Of a stretch of DNA of 64,000 nucleotides, positions 8,619 to 17,724 are shown one piece after another (position 1 is the stretch's first letter; every line of letters begins with the position of its first letter). Location: positions 106,105 to 170,104 of the forward strand of contig NZ_JAYGHP010000010.1 in NCBI RefSeq assembly GCF_034932065.1, given 5' to 3'. The DNA comes from Crocosphaera sp. UHCC 0190 (GTDB lineage: Bacteria > Cyanobacteriota > Cyanobacteriia > Cyanobacteriales > Microcystaceae). Below the pieces are notes generated by a model, which did not search any database, was not told the origin of the DNA, and saw nothing but the letters and a program-made list of their open reading frames with translations. A program made the position numbers and the translations under genes.

Positions 8619-9536
8619 ATGACTGGAAAAGCATTCAATGGTAATCCGGCCGCCTTTCTCATCTTCATCCTTCCCTTAGCAGGAGTCATTGTACTACTCT
8701 ATAAAGCTTGGATGTGGATACTGGGATTTGTTGCCTTAATTGTTGTCTGGAAACTGATCGACAATTATCAATGGCAGCAATGGTGTACAAGGATGAATCC
8801 CATCTTCAATCAATTGCTACAACAGAATCAAGGACGTATCACACCCCTAGATTTATCCCTCAAAGCCGATTTAAGTGCCGGGAGTGCCAAGCGGTTTCTC
8901 GCCAGAAAAGCTCAAGAATACGGGGCTAATTATCAAGAATTACCAGAACAGGGTAGAATCTATTTCTTTATTACGGCCAGTACCCTAGGCAGCATTTTTG
9001 ATGACAGTGAACCCTTGACAGAGGAAGCTGAGCCGGAGAAACTCGAAGATCTTTGGGATGATGAAGAGGAAGAAATTGACATTCCAGAAACCTATTCGGT
9101 GACAGAGAAAACGCCAACCATTTCCGAAGCGACACCCCCTCAACCTCTATCGAGTCCTTTTGCTCAACTAGCGGAACTTAAAGAAGAACGACAACAACTT
9201 AATCAAGCTGTTAGCGAAACGCCTTCCTTGTCTGATCTTACCCCCGTTTCAGAGATCTCATCAGACCATTTACTCCCCATCGAAGAAACCCCCGAACCAC
9301 CGCCACCCCAGGAAACGGAAACAGTTACTAACCCTGAGACAAAACAGAAATTTACCCTAATTCAAGTAGATTTGGCGAAGCGGTTAGATACAACCCCCAG
9401 TACCATTGGTCGGCGTAAAGGAGAAGCCAATTTTTCTGAGTGGAGTCAGAGTAAAGATCCTGATGGCATTGCCTGGAAATATCTGAGAAAATCCAAAGTG
9501 TTTATTCCCGTTGATCCTGAGAAGCGTCAAATTTGA
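8619..9536 (+). CDS. Membrane-anchored acidic protein of unknown function
   Basis: 305 residues. Two hydrophobic segments lie at the N terminus (about 10-29 and 31-45). A small basic helical domain follows near 60-125 (LSLKADLSAGSAKRFLARKAQEYG, winged-helix-like in pattern), then a long acidic, Pro- and Glu-rich linker (about 130-235). A C-terminal segment with QVDLAKRLDTTPSTIGRRKG looks like a helix-turn-helix. A DNA-binding role at the membrane is inference only. A clear terminator follows. Confidence 0.55.
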   Translation: MTGKAFNGNPAAFLIFILPLAGVIVLLYKAWMWILGFVALIVVWKLIDNYQWQQWCTRMNPIFNQLLQQNQGRITPLDLSLKADLSAGSAKRFLARKAQEYGANYQELPEQGRIYFFITASTLGSIFDDSEPLTEEAEPEKLEDLWDDEEEEIDIPETYSVTEKTPTISEATPPQPLSSPFAQLAELKEERQQLNQAVSETPSLSDLTPVSEISSDHLLPIEETPEPPPPQETETVTNPETKQKFTLIQVDLAKRLDTTPSTIGRRKGEANFSEWSQSKDPDGIAWKYLRKSKVFIPVDPEKRQI

Positions 9537-9560
9537 CCATCTTTCCCTAATAATTCAGAA

Positions 9561-9594
9561 GAAACCTAAGACTTATGACTTAGGTTTCTATTTT
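9561..9594 (+). terminator. Terminator between convergent genes
   Basis: Perfect 10-bp stem GAAACCTAAG/CTTAGGTTTC (9561-9570 with 9579-9588), 8-base loop, then TATTTT. It serves the forward gene ending at 9536 and could also act on the convergent reverse gene. Confidence 0.75.
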
Positions 9595-9595
9595 G

Positions 9596-9832
9596 TTAGA
9601 TGGTACTTGAATTAATGTATTCTTTGCTGCGTGGTGCTATAGGGACATCTTCGCCGTCCGCTTTGTAGCAATCTTTCATTCCTTCCCATGCTTCATAAAG
9701 TTCATCAAGGGCAATTTCTGGTGTATCACCAAAGGCTGAGACATTCGGAAAATCTACCAGATAAGCTAACCAATCACCATCATCATCACGATAGAGATTA
9801 ATTGTGTAGCCATCCCAATCGTATTTTCTCAT
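9596..9832 (-). CDS. HicB-like single-domain protein, no HicA partner seen
   Basis: 78 residues from an ATG at 9832, preceded by GAGGG at good spacing; an in-frame TTG 15 bases upstream is less likely. The fold signature of HicB (YTINLYRDDDGDWLAYLVDFPNV, then a helix with ALDELYEAWEGM) is clear. HicB antitoxins usually sit next to a HicA mRNA-interferase gene, but neither flank encodes one. It may be an orphan antitoxin or a housekeeping HicB-fold protein. Confidence 0.65.
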   Translation of the reverse strand: MRKYDWDGYTINLYRDDDGDWLAYLVDFPNVSAFGDTPEIALDELYEAWEGMKDCYKADGEDVPIAPRSKEYINSSTI

Positions 9833-9973
9833 AATTGTAACCCTCAACTTTAATTTAACTCATTTAGCCCAACTCTTTCATACTGCGATCGCTGCTCCCT
9901 TATTCCTCAAACTTCCCACACTTCCAAGAAGCAGTATATAATTTGTTACAAAAGCGTTAACAAAATTTGCTAA

Positions 9974-10288
9974 ATGAGTAATCCTGTTCTTCATGCCTTC
10001 TTTTTAGGTCGAGCTTTCGCTGAAGTCCTCAGTGAGAAAGTCGAAGATTCCTTAACCAACGCCCTCAGTGAACTGGGAAAATTTGATGCTGAGCAACGGG
10101 AACAACTGCGCCAGTTTATCGAAGAAGTGCAGTATCGGGCCCAGAGAGATGTATCTCAAGACAGCACAAGTTCCACAACCACAGAGGACGGTTCCCCTGT
10201 AGATCTCCAAGAGACTATTGATGATTTACGAGCAGAAATTGCCCGTCTCAAAGCAGAACTCAAAAATTATCGTAGTCAACAAGTTTAA
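9974..10288 (+). CDS. Conserved cyanobacterial coiled-coil protein
   Basis: 104 residues. The N-terminal half ([31 protein letters not shown]) is helical and conserved in look. A Ser/Thr-rich linker follows, and the C-terminal [17 protein letters not shown] is a short coiled coil. I believe it belongs to a family shared by cyanobacteria and plastids but cannot name a function. It lies 58 bases before the ABC1 kinase gene on the same strand, so co-transcription is possible. Confidence 0.6.
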   Translation: MSNPVLHAFFLGRAFAEVLSEKVEDSLTNALSELGKFDAEQREQLRQFIEEVQYRAQRDVSQDSTSSTTTEDGSPVDLQETIDDLRAEIARLKAELKNYRSQQV

Positions 10289-10346
10289 CCCGATTTTTCT
10301 ACCTCTCATCCCTTAAAAACCTAAGTTAGCATCAACCAGAAACCGA

Positions 10347-12101
10347 GTGTCTGCCCTGTCTTCAAACGTCAACCCCGCTCTTGCTGCCCAGAAAAGTTCC
10401 TCTGTCTCCAAAAGTATGACCCCATTAGAAACGGCCCAAAAATACCGTTGGAATCAAGAAAACTACTCTATTACCCGTCGTCGTCTTGATATTTGGCGGT
10501 TCGTTCTCACCTTGCTATCTCAATTTTGGCTCAATGGCAAGAAATGGAGTTATCGAGGGGGCTACACAGAAGAAAAATTAGCAGTACGGCGAGAAAAACA
10601 AGCTCTTTGGATCAGACAAAACTTGCTCAACCTGGGCCCCACTTTTATTAAAGCAGGGCAATTATTCTCAACCCGTGCCGACTTATTCCCTGTTGAATAT
10701 GTCAATGAACTCTCCAAACTTCAAGACGAGGTTCCTGCTTTTACTTACGAGCAAGTTACCGCCATTATTGAAAAAGATTTTGCCAAACCCCTCTCAAAAC
10801 TGTATCGGAGTTTTGATCCCATTCCCATTGCAGCAGCAAGTTTAGGACAAGTTCATAAAGCCAAACTTCATAGTGGCGAAGAAGTCGTTGTTAAGATACA
10901 ACGTCCCGGCCTGAAACAATTATTTACCATCGACTTAGCTATTCTCAAAAAAATCGCTTATTATTTCCAAAATCATCCCCGTTGGGGTAAAGGAAGGGAC
11001 TGGCTCGGTATTTATGAAGAATGTTGTCGCATTCTTTGGTTAGAGACTGATTATCTGAATGAAGGGCAAAATGCTGATACCTTTCGCCGCAATTTTCGGG
11101 GAGAAAATTGGGTCAAAGTTCCCAGGGTATACTGGCGTTATACTTCCCCCCGTGTTCTCACCTTAGAGTATCTTCCCGGCATCAAAATCAGTCATTATGA
11201 AGGATTAGAAGCAGCAGGGTTAGATCGCAAGTTGTTGGCGAAATTAGGAGCCAAAGCTTATTTGTGTCAACTGCTCAATGATGGCTTTTTCCATGCTGAC
11301 CCCCACCCTGGTAATATTGCCGTTGATACTGATGGGGCCTTGATTTTCTATGATTTCGGCATGATGGGACGCATTGAAACCAATGTCAGAGAAAAGTTGA
11401 TGGATACCCTCTTTGGTGTCGCACAAAAAGACGGCGATCGCGTGGTAACATCTCTCGTTGCTCTGGGTGCTTTGAGTCCCACGGATGACATGGGGCCAGT
11501 GCGTCGTTCCGTTCAATTTATGCTGGATAACTTCATGGATAAACCCTTTGAAGAACAGTCTGTGGCCCAAATTAGTGATGATTTGTACGAAATTGCTTAC
11601 GATCAACCCTTTCGCTTTCCGGCCACCTTTACCTTTGTGATGCGGGCCTTTTCAACTTTAGAAGGAGTTGGTAAAGGCTTAGATCCGGATTTTAGCTTTA
11701 TGGAAGTCGCCCAACCCTTTGCTATGAACTTAATTGCTGATATGGATGGAAACACGGCCAACAGTATTATTGATGAAATTACCCGTCAAGCAACTCAAGT
11801 GAGTAATACCGCTTTGGGATTACCACGACGGATTGAGGATACCATTGAAAAGTTAGATCGGGGAGACATTCGCTTACGGGTGCGCTCAGTCGAGTCTGAT
11901 CGCCTGTTACGCCGCTTAAGCATGATGCAAATGGCAACAAATTATGCCCTTTTTATCAGTGCTTTAGGGGTTTGTGCTACTATTTTGTTTGTGAATGCTT
12001 ATGTTCAAGTTGCTATCGCCGCTATTATAATAGGGTTAGCTCCAGCATGGGCATTAATTCGCCTGCTTCGTCGCATCAATCGCTTAGATCGGATGTTCTA
12101 A
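10347..12101 (+). CDS. ABC1 (AarF/UbiB) family atypical kinase
   Basis: 584 residues from a GTG at 10347. The ABC1-specific alanine-rich loop AAASLGQVHKAKL (about 165-177) replaces the glycine-rich loop of ordinary kinases. The ATP-binding Lys is in VVVKIQRPG, the catalytic block is DPHPGNIAVD (near 318) and the metal-binding DFG is in FYDFGMMG (near 333). Two C-terminal membrane helices (about 530-570) anchor it. Family members act in prenylquinone metabolism and plastoglobule or thylakoid functions; the substrate is unknown. The PP2C gene starts 42 bases after the stop. Confidence 0.88.
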   Translation: MSALSSNVNPALAAQKSSSVSKSMTPLETAQKYRWNQENYSITRRRLDIWRFVLTLLSQFWLNGKKWSYRGGYTEEKLAVRREKQALWIRQNLLNLGPTFIKAGQLFSTRADLFPVEYVNELSKLQDEVPAFTYEQVTAIIEKDFAKPLSKLYRSFDPIPIAAASLGQVHKAKLHSGEEVVVKIQRPGLKQLFTIDLAILKKIAYYFQNHPRWGKGRDWLGIYEECCRILWLETDYLNEGQNADTFRRNFRGENWVKVPRVYWRYTSPRVLTLEYLPGIKISHYEGLEAAGLDRKLLAKLGAKAYLCQLLNDGFFHADPHPGNIAVDTDGALIFYDFGMMGRIETNVREKLMDTLFGVAQKDGDRVVTSLVALGALSPTDDMGPVRRSVQFMLDNFMDKPFEEQSVAQISDDLYEIAYDQPFRFPATFTFVMRAFSTLEGVGKGLDPDFSFMEVAQPFAMNLIADMDGNTANSIIDEITRQATQVSNTALGLPRRIEDTIEKLDRGDIRLRVRSVESDRLLRRLSMMQMATNYALFISALGVCATILFVNAYVQVAIAAIIIGLAPAWALIRLLRRINRLDRMF

Positions 12102-12143
12102 AAGCAGCGTTACTATTGTTAATCGTTACTAACCAACTCACCA

Positions 12144-12869
12144 ATGATAAATCGTCGTTTCAAGGGTCTTACTGATCCAGGACTGTTGAGATCGGTCAAT
12201 CAGGATAACTTTTATATCGACCCTGATGGGCGTTTTTTCATTGTAGCCGACGGGATGGGTGGCCATGCAGGGGGACAAGAAGCTAGTCTCATTGCTACAC
12301 AACAGATTAAAACCCACCTTGATAGTTACTGGGAATCTGAAGCTTCCTCCCATCAGATTCTCGAAGAAGCGATTTTAAAGGCTAATCAGGGTATTTTAGA
12401 AGACCAACAAAGTCATCCTGAAAGACGGGAAATGGGAACGACCGCAGTGGTAGTGTTGTTCCGGGGAGAGCAACCTTTACGGGGCCATGTAGGAGACTCT
12501 CGCCTCTATCGTCTCCGAGACGGCAATTTAGAGCAAATTACGGAAGATCATACTTGGGTGGCAAGGGCCTTAAAAATGGGAGATATTGACCCAGAACAGT
12601 CAAAAACTCATCCCTGGCGGCACGTTTTATTCCAATGTTTGGGGCGTAAGGATACTAATACGGTGGAAATTGCCAAGTTAGATATACAGCCAGGGGATCA
12701 ACTATTATTGTGTAGTGATGGGTTAACGGAAGAAGTTGCCGATGAAGCTATTCAAGAGATTTTTGAGCATGGTAAATCTTGCGAGGAAATTGCCACAAAC
12801 TTAATTGAAGCGGCTAAGGATGGCGGCGGTTCTGATAATATTACTGTGGTGATTGTGGCTCAAGATTAG
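12144..12869 (+). CDS. PP2C-type Ser/Thr protein phosphatase
   Basis: 241 residues, the normal size for a stand-alone bacterial PP2C (PrpC/Stp type). The metal-binding motifs are visible in order: RSVNQDNFYID, VADGMGGHAGG (about 34-44), GHVGDSRLYRLRDG, LLCSDGLTEEV and GGSDNITVVIV at the end. It removes phosphate from Ser/Thr in a Mn2+- or Mg2+-dependent way. It follows an ABC1 kinase on the same strand, so the two may share a transcript. A functional kinase/phosphatase pairing is inference. Confidence 0.9.
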   Translation: MINRRFKGLTDPGLLRSVNQDNFYIDPDGRFFIVADGMGGHAGGQEASLIATQQIKTHLDSYWESEASSHQILEEAILKANQGILEDQQSHPERREMGTTAVVVLFRGEQPLRGHVGDSRLYRLRDGNLEQITEDHTWVARALKMGDIDPEQSKTHPWRHVLFQCLGRKDTNTVEIAKLDIQPGDQLLLCSDGLTEEVADEAIQEIFEHGKSCEEIATNLIEAAKDGGGSDNITVVIVAQD

Positions 12870-12900
12870 TTAAGCCCTAAGCATGATGAAAAAATCACAA

Positions 12901-12972
12901 AAACCCGATTTTTAAAGACAGCAAACCAAGCATGACTTCGTTACTGTTTGGTTAAAAATCGGGTTTTTTAAG
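12901..12972 (+). terminator. Long inverted-repeat terminator after the PP2C gene
   Basis: A perfect 15-bp arm AAACCCGATTTTTAA (12901-12915) pairs with TTAAAAATCGGGTTT (12952-12966), followed by TTTT. The 36-base loop is unusually long for a simple terminator. Confidence 0.6.
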
Positions 12973-13412
12973 CTGGGAGTTTTTGATCTACTGAGATTGA
13001 GACTTAGATTTATTTGACTTTTGGGAAAGTTTGTGCAATTATTAAAAATAATACTTCATAGTGGAAACATAACCTTCAAAAAGCAAAAAAGCCACTATTT
13101 CCCATTATAAAATAGTATATCATAAAACTTGCCCCTTTGGATCATTGAAGCTAAAATTTGGCAATTTTTTTTTGAGATTTAGAGACAAAAACAATGATTT
13201 TGTGTACCGCGCGAGGCTCTAGGAAGAATCTCTGAGCCGTAACGCTTAATGAGGCTGTGCAGACAGCCTTTGTTCTTATAGTATCAGGCTTTAGACTGTA
13301 ATGGTCGTTAATTTGGCTAGATTATCCTTCCCAATAATTAGAACAACCATATTGTATAATTATTTTTTATTGCTTTAATATCAAAACATTTAAAATTTAT
13401 ATCAAACACCTC
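12973..13412. other. Gene-free stretch with small hairpins
   Basis: No open frame of useful length. It holds a short stem AGGCTGT/ACAGCCT (13252-13258 with 13263-13269) and, just before it, GGCTC...GAGCC (13215-13238). These might be a structured leader or a small RNA, but no family is recognised and there is no strong terminator behind them. Confidence 0.3.
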
Positions 13413-13440
13413 TTGACCCCCCCCCGATTTCTGCTAGTGT
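13413..13440 (+). promoter_or_regulatory. Candidate promoter with a nine-C tract in its spacer
   Basis: TTGACC (13413-13418) and TAGTGT (13435-13440) are 16 bases apart. A run of nine C (13417-13425) spans the end of the -35 box and the spacer. The PEP-CTERM gene start is 71 bases downstream. The boxes are weak matches, so this is tentative. Confidence 0.3.
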
Positions 13441-13510
13441 CTGGTAGTAAATTTAGGTGAATTTACCCAAATTTAGCCAAAATTGTTTTAACTTAAGAGG
13501 AGTGAAATCG

Positions 13511-14215
13511 GTGAAAAAATTACTGACAGTTTTAACGCCATTAGCCTTAATTGGGGTAGCAGGAGCGACACCCGCCAACGCTGCTGTCATAGCTGGTTGG
13601 AATCAATTTTTAACAGGGGGAGCAACTTATCCAGTGGCAGCAGATACCAGTGATGGGAATATATCCACCACAGGCTTAGATACTGCTAATATACAACATC
13701 TGTTCTTACCGGCATTTGGACTCGGTGGAGCGGGTACGGCTTCTGATGGCTCATCTGGCAGTTGGAATACTGGTGCTACAGTTGATCTCAGTCAATACCT
13801 AGAATTTCAGGTAGAGGCTAATGCTGGGTTTGAGATGGACTTCAGCAATTTGCAACTCAACGCGCAAATGGATGAGACTAATCTAGATTTAGTGTTGCGC
13901 TCTAGTATTGATGGTTTCACCAGTGACTTAGGGAGTATCAACTTGACTGGCAGTTTTGCAACCTATACCCTAGATTTGAGTAGTTTAGCACCCCAAACAG
14001 GCCCTGTGCAATTCCGTTTCTATGGAATTAATGCGGATACTGACACTGTTTTCTTCATCGCTGAAAATTCCGCCAATGTTGACGGGGGTGGATTTGTAGC
14101 TATTAATGGGGATGTTAATCCTATTGTAAGCGAATCAGTACCCGAACCCAGTAGTATCATCAGTTTAATTGCTCTTGGTGCGTTAGGCGTGGCTTCTCGT
14201 CGTCGTCTCGGATAG
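13511..14215 (+). CDS. PEP-CTERM sorting-domain secreted protein
   Basis: About 234 residues from a GTG at 13511, which follows AAGAGGAG at about 9 bases; an earlier in-frame GTG at 13457 would add a non-signal N terminus. A classic signal peptide starts VKKLLTVLTPLALIGVAG and ends at TPANAA. The mature part is Asp-, Ser- and Gly-rich beta-type sequence. The C terminus is the PEP-CTERM signal: VPEPSS, a hydrophobic helix, then SRRRLG. Such proteins are processed by exosortase and released or surface-attached. Role unknown. Confidence 0.85.
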   Translation: MKKLLTVLTPLALIGVAGATPANAAVIAGWNQFLTGGATYPVAADTSDGNISTTGLDTANIQHLFLPAFGLGGAGTASDGSSGSWNTGATVDLSQYLEFQVEANAGFEMDFSNLQLNAQMDETNLDLVLRSSIDGFTSDLGSINLTGSFATYTLDLSSLAPQTGPVQFRFYGINADTDTVFFIAENSANVDGGGFVAINGDVNPIVSESVPEPSSIISLIALGALGVASRRRLG

Positions 14216-14228
14216 ATTTCACCTGTAG

Positions 14229-14248
14229 GGGCAAACGGCGGTTTGCCC
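14229..14248. repeat. Intergenic palindrome, GTAGGGG type
   Basis: Stem GGGCAAAC/GTTTGCCC with loop GGCG, preceded by TGTAG. It sits 14 bases after the PEP-CTERM stop and between convergent genes. Same architecture as the palindromes at 33991, 48199, 53983, 56455, 56555 and 56602. Confidence 0.7.
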
Positions 14249-14270
14249 TGAAAACAGAGGGATTTATGGA

Positions 14271-14915
14271 TTAATTTGTTTGCCATTGTTGCAGTAACCA
14301 GCGACTAACTTCAGAATGATTACTTTCTCTACTTTTCTGTAAAGCTTCAACTAAGATACTCATTTCTAAATCTGGTAAAACCTGAGATTGAGTAATGCGT
14401 CTGCTGCCTTTTTCTTCCATTTGAAACGCAATAATATTGACATTTTTCACATCAATTATCCAATATTCTTGTACCCCTAAATCTTCATATAAAAGACGTT
14501 TTTCTCCCTTATCATCTGCCAAGGAAGTATTAGAGACTTCAATGACTAAATTAGGGGGAGTATAAATGTTTAAATCAACAATAGAAGTGCCATAAGGAAT
14601 AACATTAACATTATCTCCAATATAAAAAGATAAATCAGGTTGTGCTTCTTTTTTTCCTGCTTTACGATAACTACAATTATCATTACCGTTTAAATAAAGT
14701 CCTTTAAGTGCAGCGTAAAGATGAATAGCATAGGTAATAATTGAGTGATCTCTTGAGTGATCATTTCCTATAGGTGTCATTTCAATTCTTCCTTGTTCAT
14801 TATAATAATAAAACCTAGCTTTTTCATAGTTGGGATCATCACATAATTGTAAATAGTTTTCCCAAGTAATAGTTATCCAAGTATCAGTTATCAGTTTAGC
14901 TTGTGTGGTAATCAT
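14271..14915 (-). CDS. Uma2-family putative endonuclease
   Basis: 214 residues, the usual size for this restriction-endonuclease-like family that is greatly expanded in cyanobacteria. Seen in order: an N-terminal TWENYLQLCDD, RIEMTPIGNDHS, QPDLSFYIG with the PD acid, and the LVIEVSNTSLADDKGEKRLLYEDLGVQEYWIID block that carries the E-x-S...K core and the terminal strand. No biological substrate is established for the family. Copies are often mobile and scattered, and this one stands alone. Confidence 0.85.
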   Translation of the reverse strand: MITTQAKLITDTWITITWENYLQLCDDPNYEKARFYYYNEQGRIEMTPIGNDHSRDHSIITYAIHLYAALKGLYLNGNDNCSYRKAGKKEAQPDLSFYIGDNVNVIPYGTSIVDLNIYTPPNLVIEVSNTSLADDKGEKRLLYEDLGVQEYWIIDVKNVNIIAFQMEEKGSRRITQSQVLPDLEMSILVEALQKSRESNHSEVSRWLLQQWQTN

Positions 14916-15000
14916 GGTTAGAAAATAATGAACTTATTTTAATGATAAAGGAGCTTGAGTTATCAATTGATAATTGATAATTGTTGAAGATTGAGTTTGA

Positions 15001-15025
15001 GTTGGGTTTGATGCTTAAACCCAAC
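15001..15025. repeat. Intergenic palindrome GTTGGGTTT/AAACCCAAC
   Basis: Perfect 9-bp arms (15001-15009 with 15017-15025) and a 7-base loop, located 18 bases beyond the methyltransferase stop. It may serve as that gene's terminator-like 3' hairpin. Confidence 0.65.
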
Positions 15026-15043
15026 CTACTGACTACTGACTAT

Positions 15044-15967
15044 CTATTTTTTTACCCTAGCAACAATGGCCCGATGACGGGGACTAATAGGAGTAATTTT
15101 AGGAGACTCAAACCCGGTTTCCCTCAAAGCTGTTTCGATATCTAAGGAAAAATATTCATCCAAATAGGGTTCCGTACTCTTGAGTAAAGTCAGAATATAA
15201 GGAGGCATTTTCTGGTAAGCTTCCGCACGAGGGTTCATATCCATCATGGTAAAATAGCCCCCTGGTTGTAACAAGCGATAGGCTTCTTGAAAAATAGCTT
15301 TAGCTGCTTTTTGAGGCAATTCATGGTACAACAAAAAGGTAGAAACCAGGTCAAAAGATGTCTCCGGTAAACCCGTAGATTCTGCTTCTGCGTGTAACCA
15401 TTTAATAGAAAGATCCCGTTGTTGACTGCGATATTGAGCAACCGCAAGATGATAAGGAGATAAATCTACTCCTGTAATTTGAGCTTGGGGATAAATTTGT
15501 TGTAAGGGAAAGGTACTCATTCCCACACTACATCCGAGATCAAGGATCGCTTGAGGTGTGAGAGGTAATTGTTGCTTCAATATTTCATGATAATTTTGAC
15601 GCAACCGAGGATCACCATTAACCCCGGCCCCAGGCCAAATACTAGCATGAACCGCATAAGCTGCAGATTCCACTTCTAGGGCAGATTCCCAGCTTAAATT
15701 ACCCTTATCATAGGCATGGAAAGAACAAAGATAATAGTCAGGGTAGACTAAATTAGGATTTTCCACCCTAACGAGTTCCTTTTCCCAGTTGTGGGTACGA
15801 AGTTGACGCACATTTTCCCGCCAAGGAACCCCAATTTTTTCGGCCCGGTTAATCATCATGGATCTCGCTTGATGTTTAGCCAACTTAGCGAGAGGTTTAA
15901 TAGATAAAATGCCATTAACTAAGCGAGAGGCTAAATTAGGTTGAGATTGAAATGAAGTTGCTGTCAT
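15044..15967 (-). CDS. Class I SAM-dependent methyltransferase
   Basis: 307 residues. A cyanobacterial-type N-terminal region (to about 135) precedes a standard Rossmann methyltransferase: motif I ILDLGCSVGMSTFPL (about 141-155), the acidic loop ITGVDLSPYHLAVA, and motif LVSTFLLYHELPQKA. It ends with GGYFTMMDMNPRAEAY and a C-terminal strand. The acceptor is not evident; some relatives act on quinones or lipids. It is a single gene with a palindrome at its 3' side. Confidence 0.8.
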   Translation of the reverse strand: MTATSFQSQPNLASRLVNGILSIKPLAKLAKHQARSMMINRAEKIGVPWRENVRQLRTHNWEKELVRVENPNLVYPDYYLCSFHAYDKGNLSWESALEVESAAYAVHASIWPGAGVNGDPRLRQNYHEILKQQLPLTPQAILDLGCSVGMSTFPLQQIYPQAQITGVDLSPYHLAVAQYRSQQRDLSIKWLHAEAESTGLPETSFDLVSTFLLYHELPQKAAKAIFQEAYRLLQPGGYFTMMDMNPRAEAYQKMPPYILTLLKSTEPYLDEYFSLDIETALRETGFESPKITPISPRHRAIVARVKK

Positions 15968-16180
15968 AGAATTTTGCGGCCATCAATAATGAAATAGCAA
16001 AGCTGTGTCGATCGCTAATACAACTTACCTTCTCATTTTTCAGGGAGCAAGTGTGAAACAAACTCAAGAAATTTAACAAACATTTTGAAAGAAAACCCAC
16101 CTAAGCTGAGCAAGACTTTCTGCCTTTTTCAAGCTATTGGTGGGACAATTGATACTCGTTTGTGTGTCAGGCTTTAATGA

Positions 16181-17461
16181 TTAAAGCGTTAAAGATTGAG
16201 CATTGGTTTCAATTAACTTAGCCAAATCTTGTAAAAAGGCTGCGGCATGGGCCCCATAGATAACACGGTGATCACAAGTAATAGTGACTGCCATTTGACG
16301 TTTCACCCCAAATAACCCTTCTGGTGTTGCTACGACTTGGGGACGAGAAGCACCGATCGCTAAAATAGAGCCTTGTCCTGGGGGTAAAATAGCATCAAAG
16401 CGATCTACCCCAAACATTCCCAAGTTGGAAAGGGTAAAGGTGCCGCTATTGTATTCTTGGGGTTGTAATTGTTTCGTGCGGGCCCGCTCCACTAAATCTT
16501 TCCAAGTGCGGGACAAGGAATAAATATCAACCTGATCGGCATTTTGTAAAACGGGTGTAATTAAGCCCCCATCATCCATCGCCACGGCGATCGCCACATT
16601 GATCGATTGAGGAGATTGAATGCCCTGATCGCTATAACTAGCATTAACGAGAGGATGTTTTTGTAAAGTCACAGCCACCGCTTTAGCAAGGAGTGCCGTC
16701 ATGGTCACGCCTTTGGACTTAATTTGTTTATAAAGCCTATCTAAGCCATCGGTAGTGATAGTATAACCCACATGGAAGGTCGGCACTTGTAGGGTAGCTA
16801 CCATGTTTTGTACCACTGCTTTTTGGAACGTGGTTAAGGGTACAGTTTCTCCTGCTGTTACGGGTAGAGAGGCCGCGGGTGCTGGTTTCGGGGTAGCAAT
16901 GGGTGCAGGAGACTGAGGTAAGGTAGCGGTAGGGGTTGGGGTTTTTCCTGCGGCCCGTTCAATATCTTCAGCCACAATTCTGCCATAGGGGCCACTACCT
17001 TCAACGGCGTTGAGGTTGACTTTTAATTCTTGTGCTAATTTCTTGGCTCTGGGAGAAGCCACAATGCGGCCATTATGAGCATTGGGGGAAGGAGCCGGGG
17101 CTGCGCTAGGGATGACTGTTGGGGTCGTCTCCGCCTTTGTTTCTGGGGGTGGGGGTGGAGTTGGTTCAGCCGTTTTTGAGGGGCTAGAGGGGGCTTTTTG
17201 TTGCGCTTGAGCGATTTCTTCTTGGGTTTCTGCAATTAAAGCGATCGCTTGTCCCACGGGGGCTTCTTGTCCGGCTTCGACTAAAATAATGGCGAGATAA
17301 CCTTCATAAAAGGATTCTACGTCCATATCTGCTTTATCGGATTCTACCACCACCACTGTTTCCCCTTTGGCGACTTTATCCCCTGGAGACTTAACCCAGG
17401 AGACGATTTTTCCTTCGGTCATGGTGGAACTTAAAGCAGGCATGAAGATGTCGTGAATCAT
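16181..17461 (-). CDS. pdhC: Pyruvate dehydrogenase complex E2, dihydrolipoamide acetyltransferase
   Basis: 426 residues. Lipoyl domain 1-75 with the lipoylated Lys in VESDKADMDVESF; an Ala/Pro-rich linker; the peripheral-subunit-binding domain near 135-170 (SPRAKKLAQELKVNLNAVEG); a second linker; and the catalytic domain from about 205 to the end. It carries acetyl groups from E1 to CoA. The active-site motif reads DHRVIYGAHAAAF, with Tyr where most E2 proteins have Asp. I recall this as normal for cyanobacterial and plastid E2. The E1 and E3 genes are not in the window. Confidence 0.92.
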   Translation of the reverse strand: MIHDIFMPALSSTMTEGKIVSWVKSPGDKVAKGETVVVVESDKADMDVESFYEGYLAIILVEAGQEAPVGQAIALIAETQEEIAQAQQKAPSSPSKTAEPTPPPPPETKAETTPTVIPSAAPAPSPNAHNGRIVASPRAKKLAQELKVNLNAVEGSGPYGRIVAEDIERAAGKTPTPTATLPQSPAPIATPKPAPAASLPVTAGETVPLTTFQKAVVQNMVATLQVPTFHVGYTITTDGLDRLYKQIKSKGVTMTALLAKAVAVTLQKHPLVNASYSDQGIQSPQSINVAIAVAMDDGGLITPVLQNADQVDIYSLSRTWKDLVERARTKQLQPQEYNSGTFTLSNLGMFGVDRFDAILPPGQGSILAIGASRPQVVATPEGLFGVKRQMAVTITCDHRVIYGAHAAAFLQDLAKLIETNAQSLTL

Positions 17462-17655
17462 GGAGCGGCCTTCCCAAATTACAGTGTTAAAGCGTTATTG
17501 ATATTGCTGCTGAAGATAGCAGGGGCAAGAAAGTATCAATTGTCTGCCACATTGTATTTTACAGGATCAAGCACACAGAGCATCGCGTCTTTTAAGTGTG
17601 GGCATTTGCTCACCGAGGCTGTTCCCCGTTCCCCGTTCCCTTGAATTTGTAGGGA

Positions 17656-17684
17656 TTGACAGCAGTGACACTTAGAGGTAAATA
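17656..17684 (+). promoter_or_regulatory. Sigma-70-type promoter for the 117-residue gene
   Basis: TTGACA (17656-17661), 17-base spacer, TAAATA (17679-17684). It puts transcript initiation near 17691, some 34 bases before the ATG at 17725, and argues against the upstream TTG being a start codon. Confidence 0.45.
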
Positions 17685-17724
17685 TTTTAATTATAAAAGT
17701 AATCAATTGCTGACAATTGCTCCT

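Noticed and set aside
17656..17724. TTG at 17656 as start of the 117-residue gene
   Set aside because: TTGACA there pairs with TAAATA 17 bases on, so it is better read as a -35 box; the ATG at 17725 begins the globular part.
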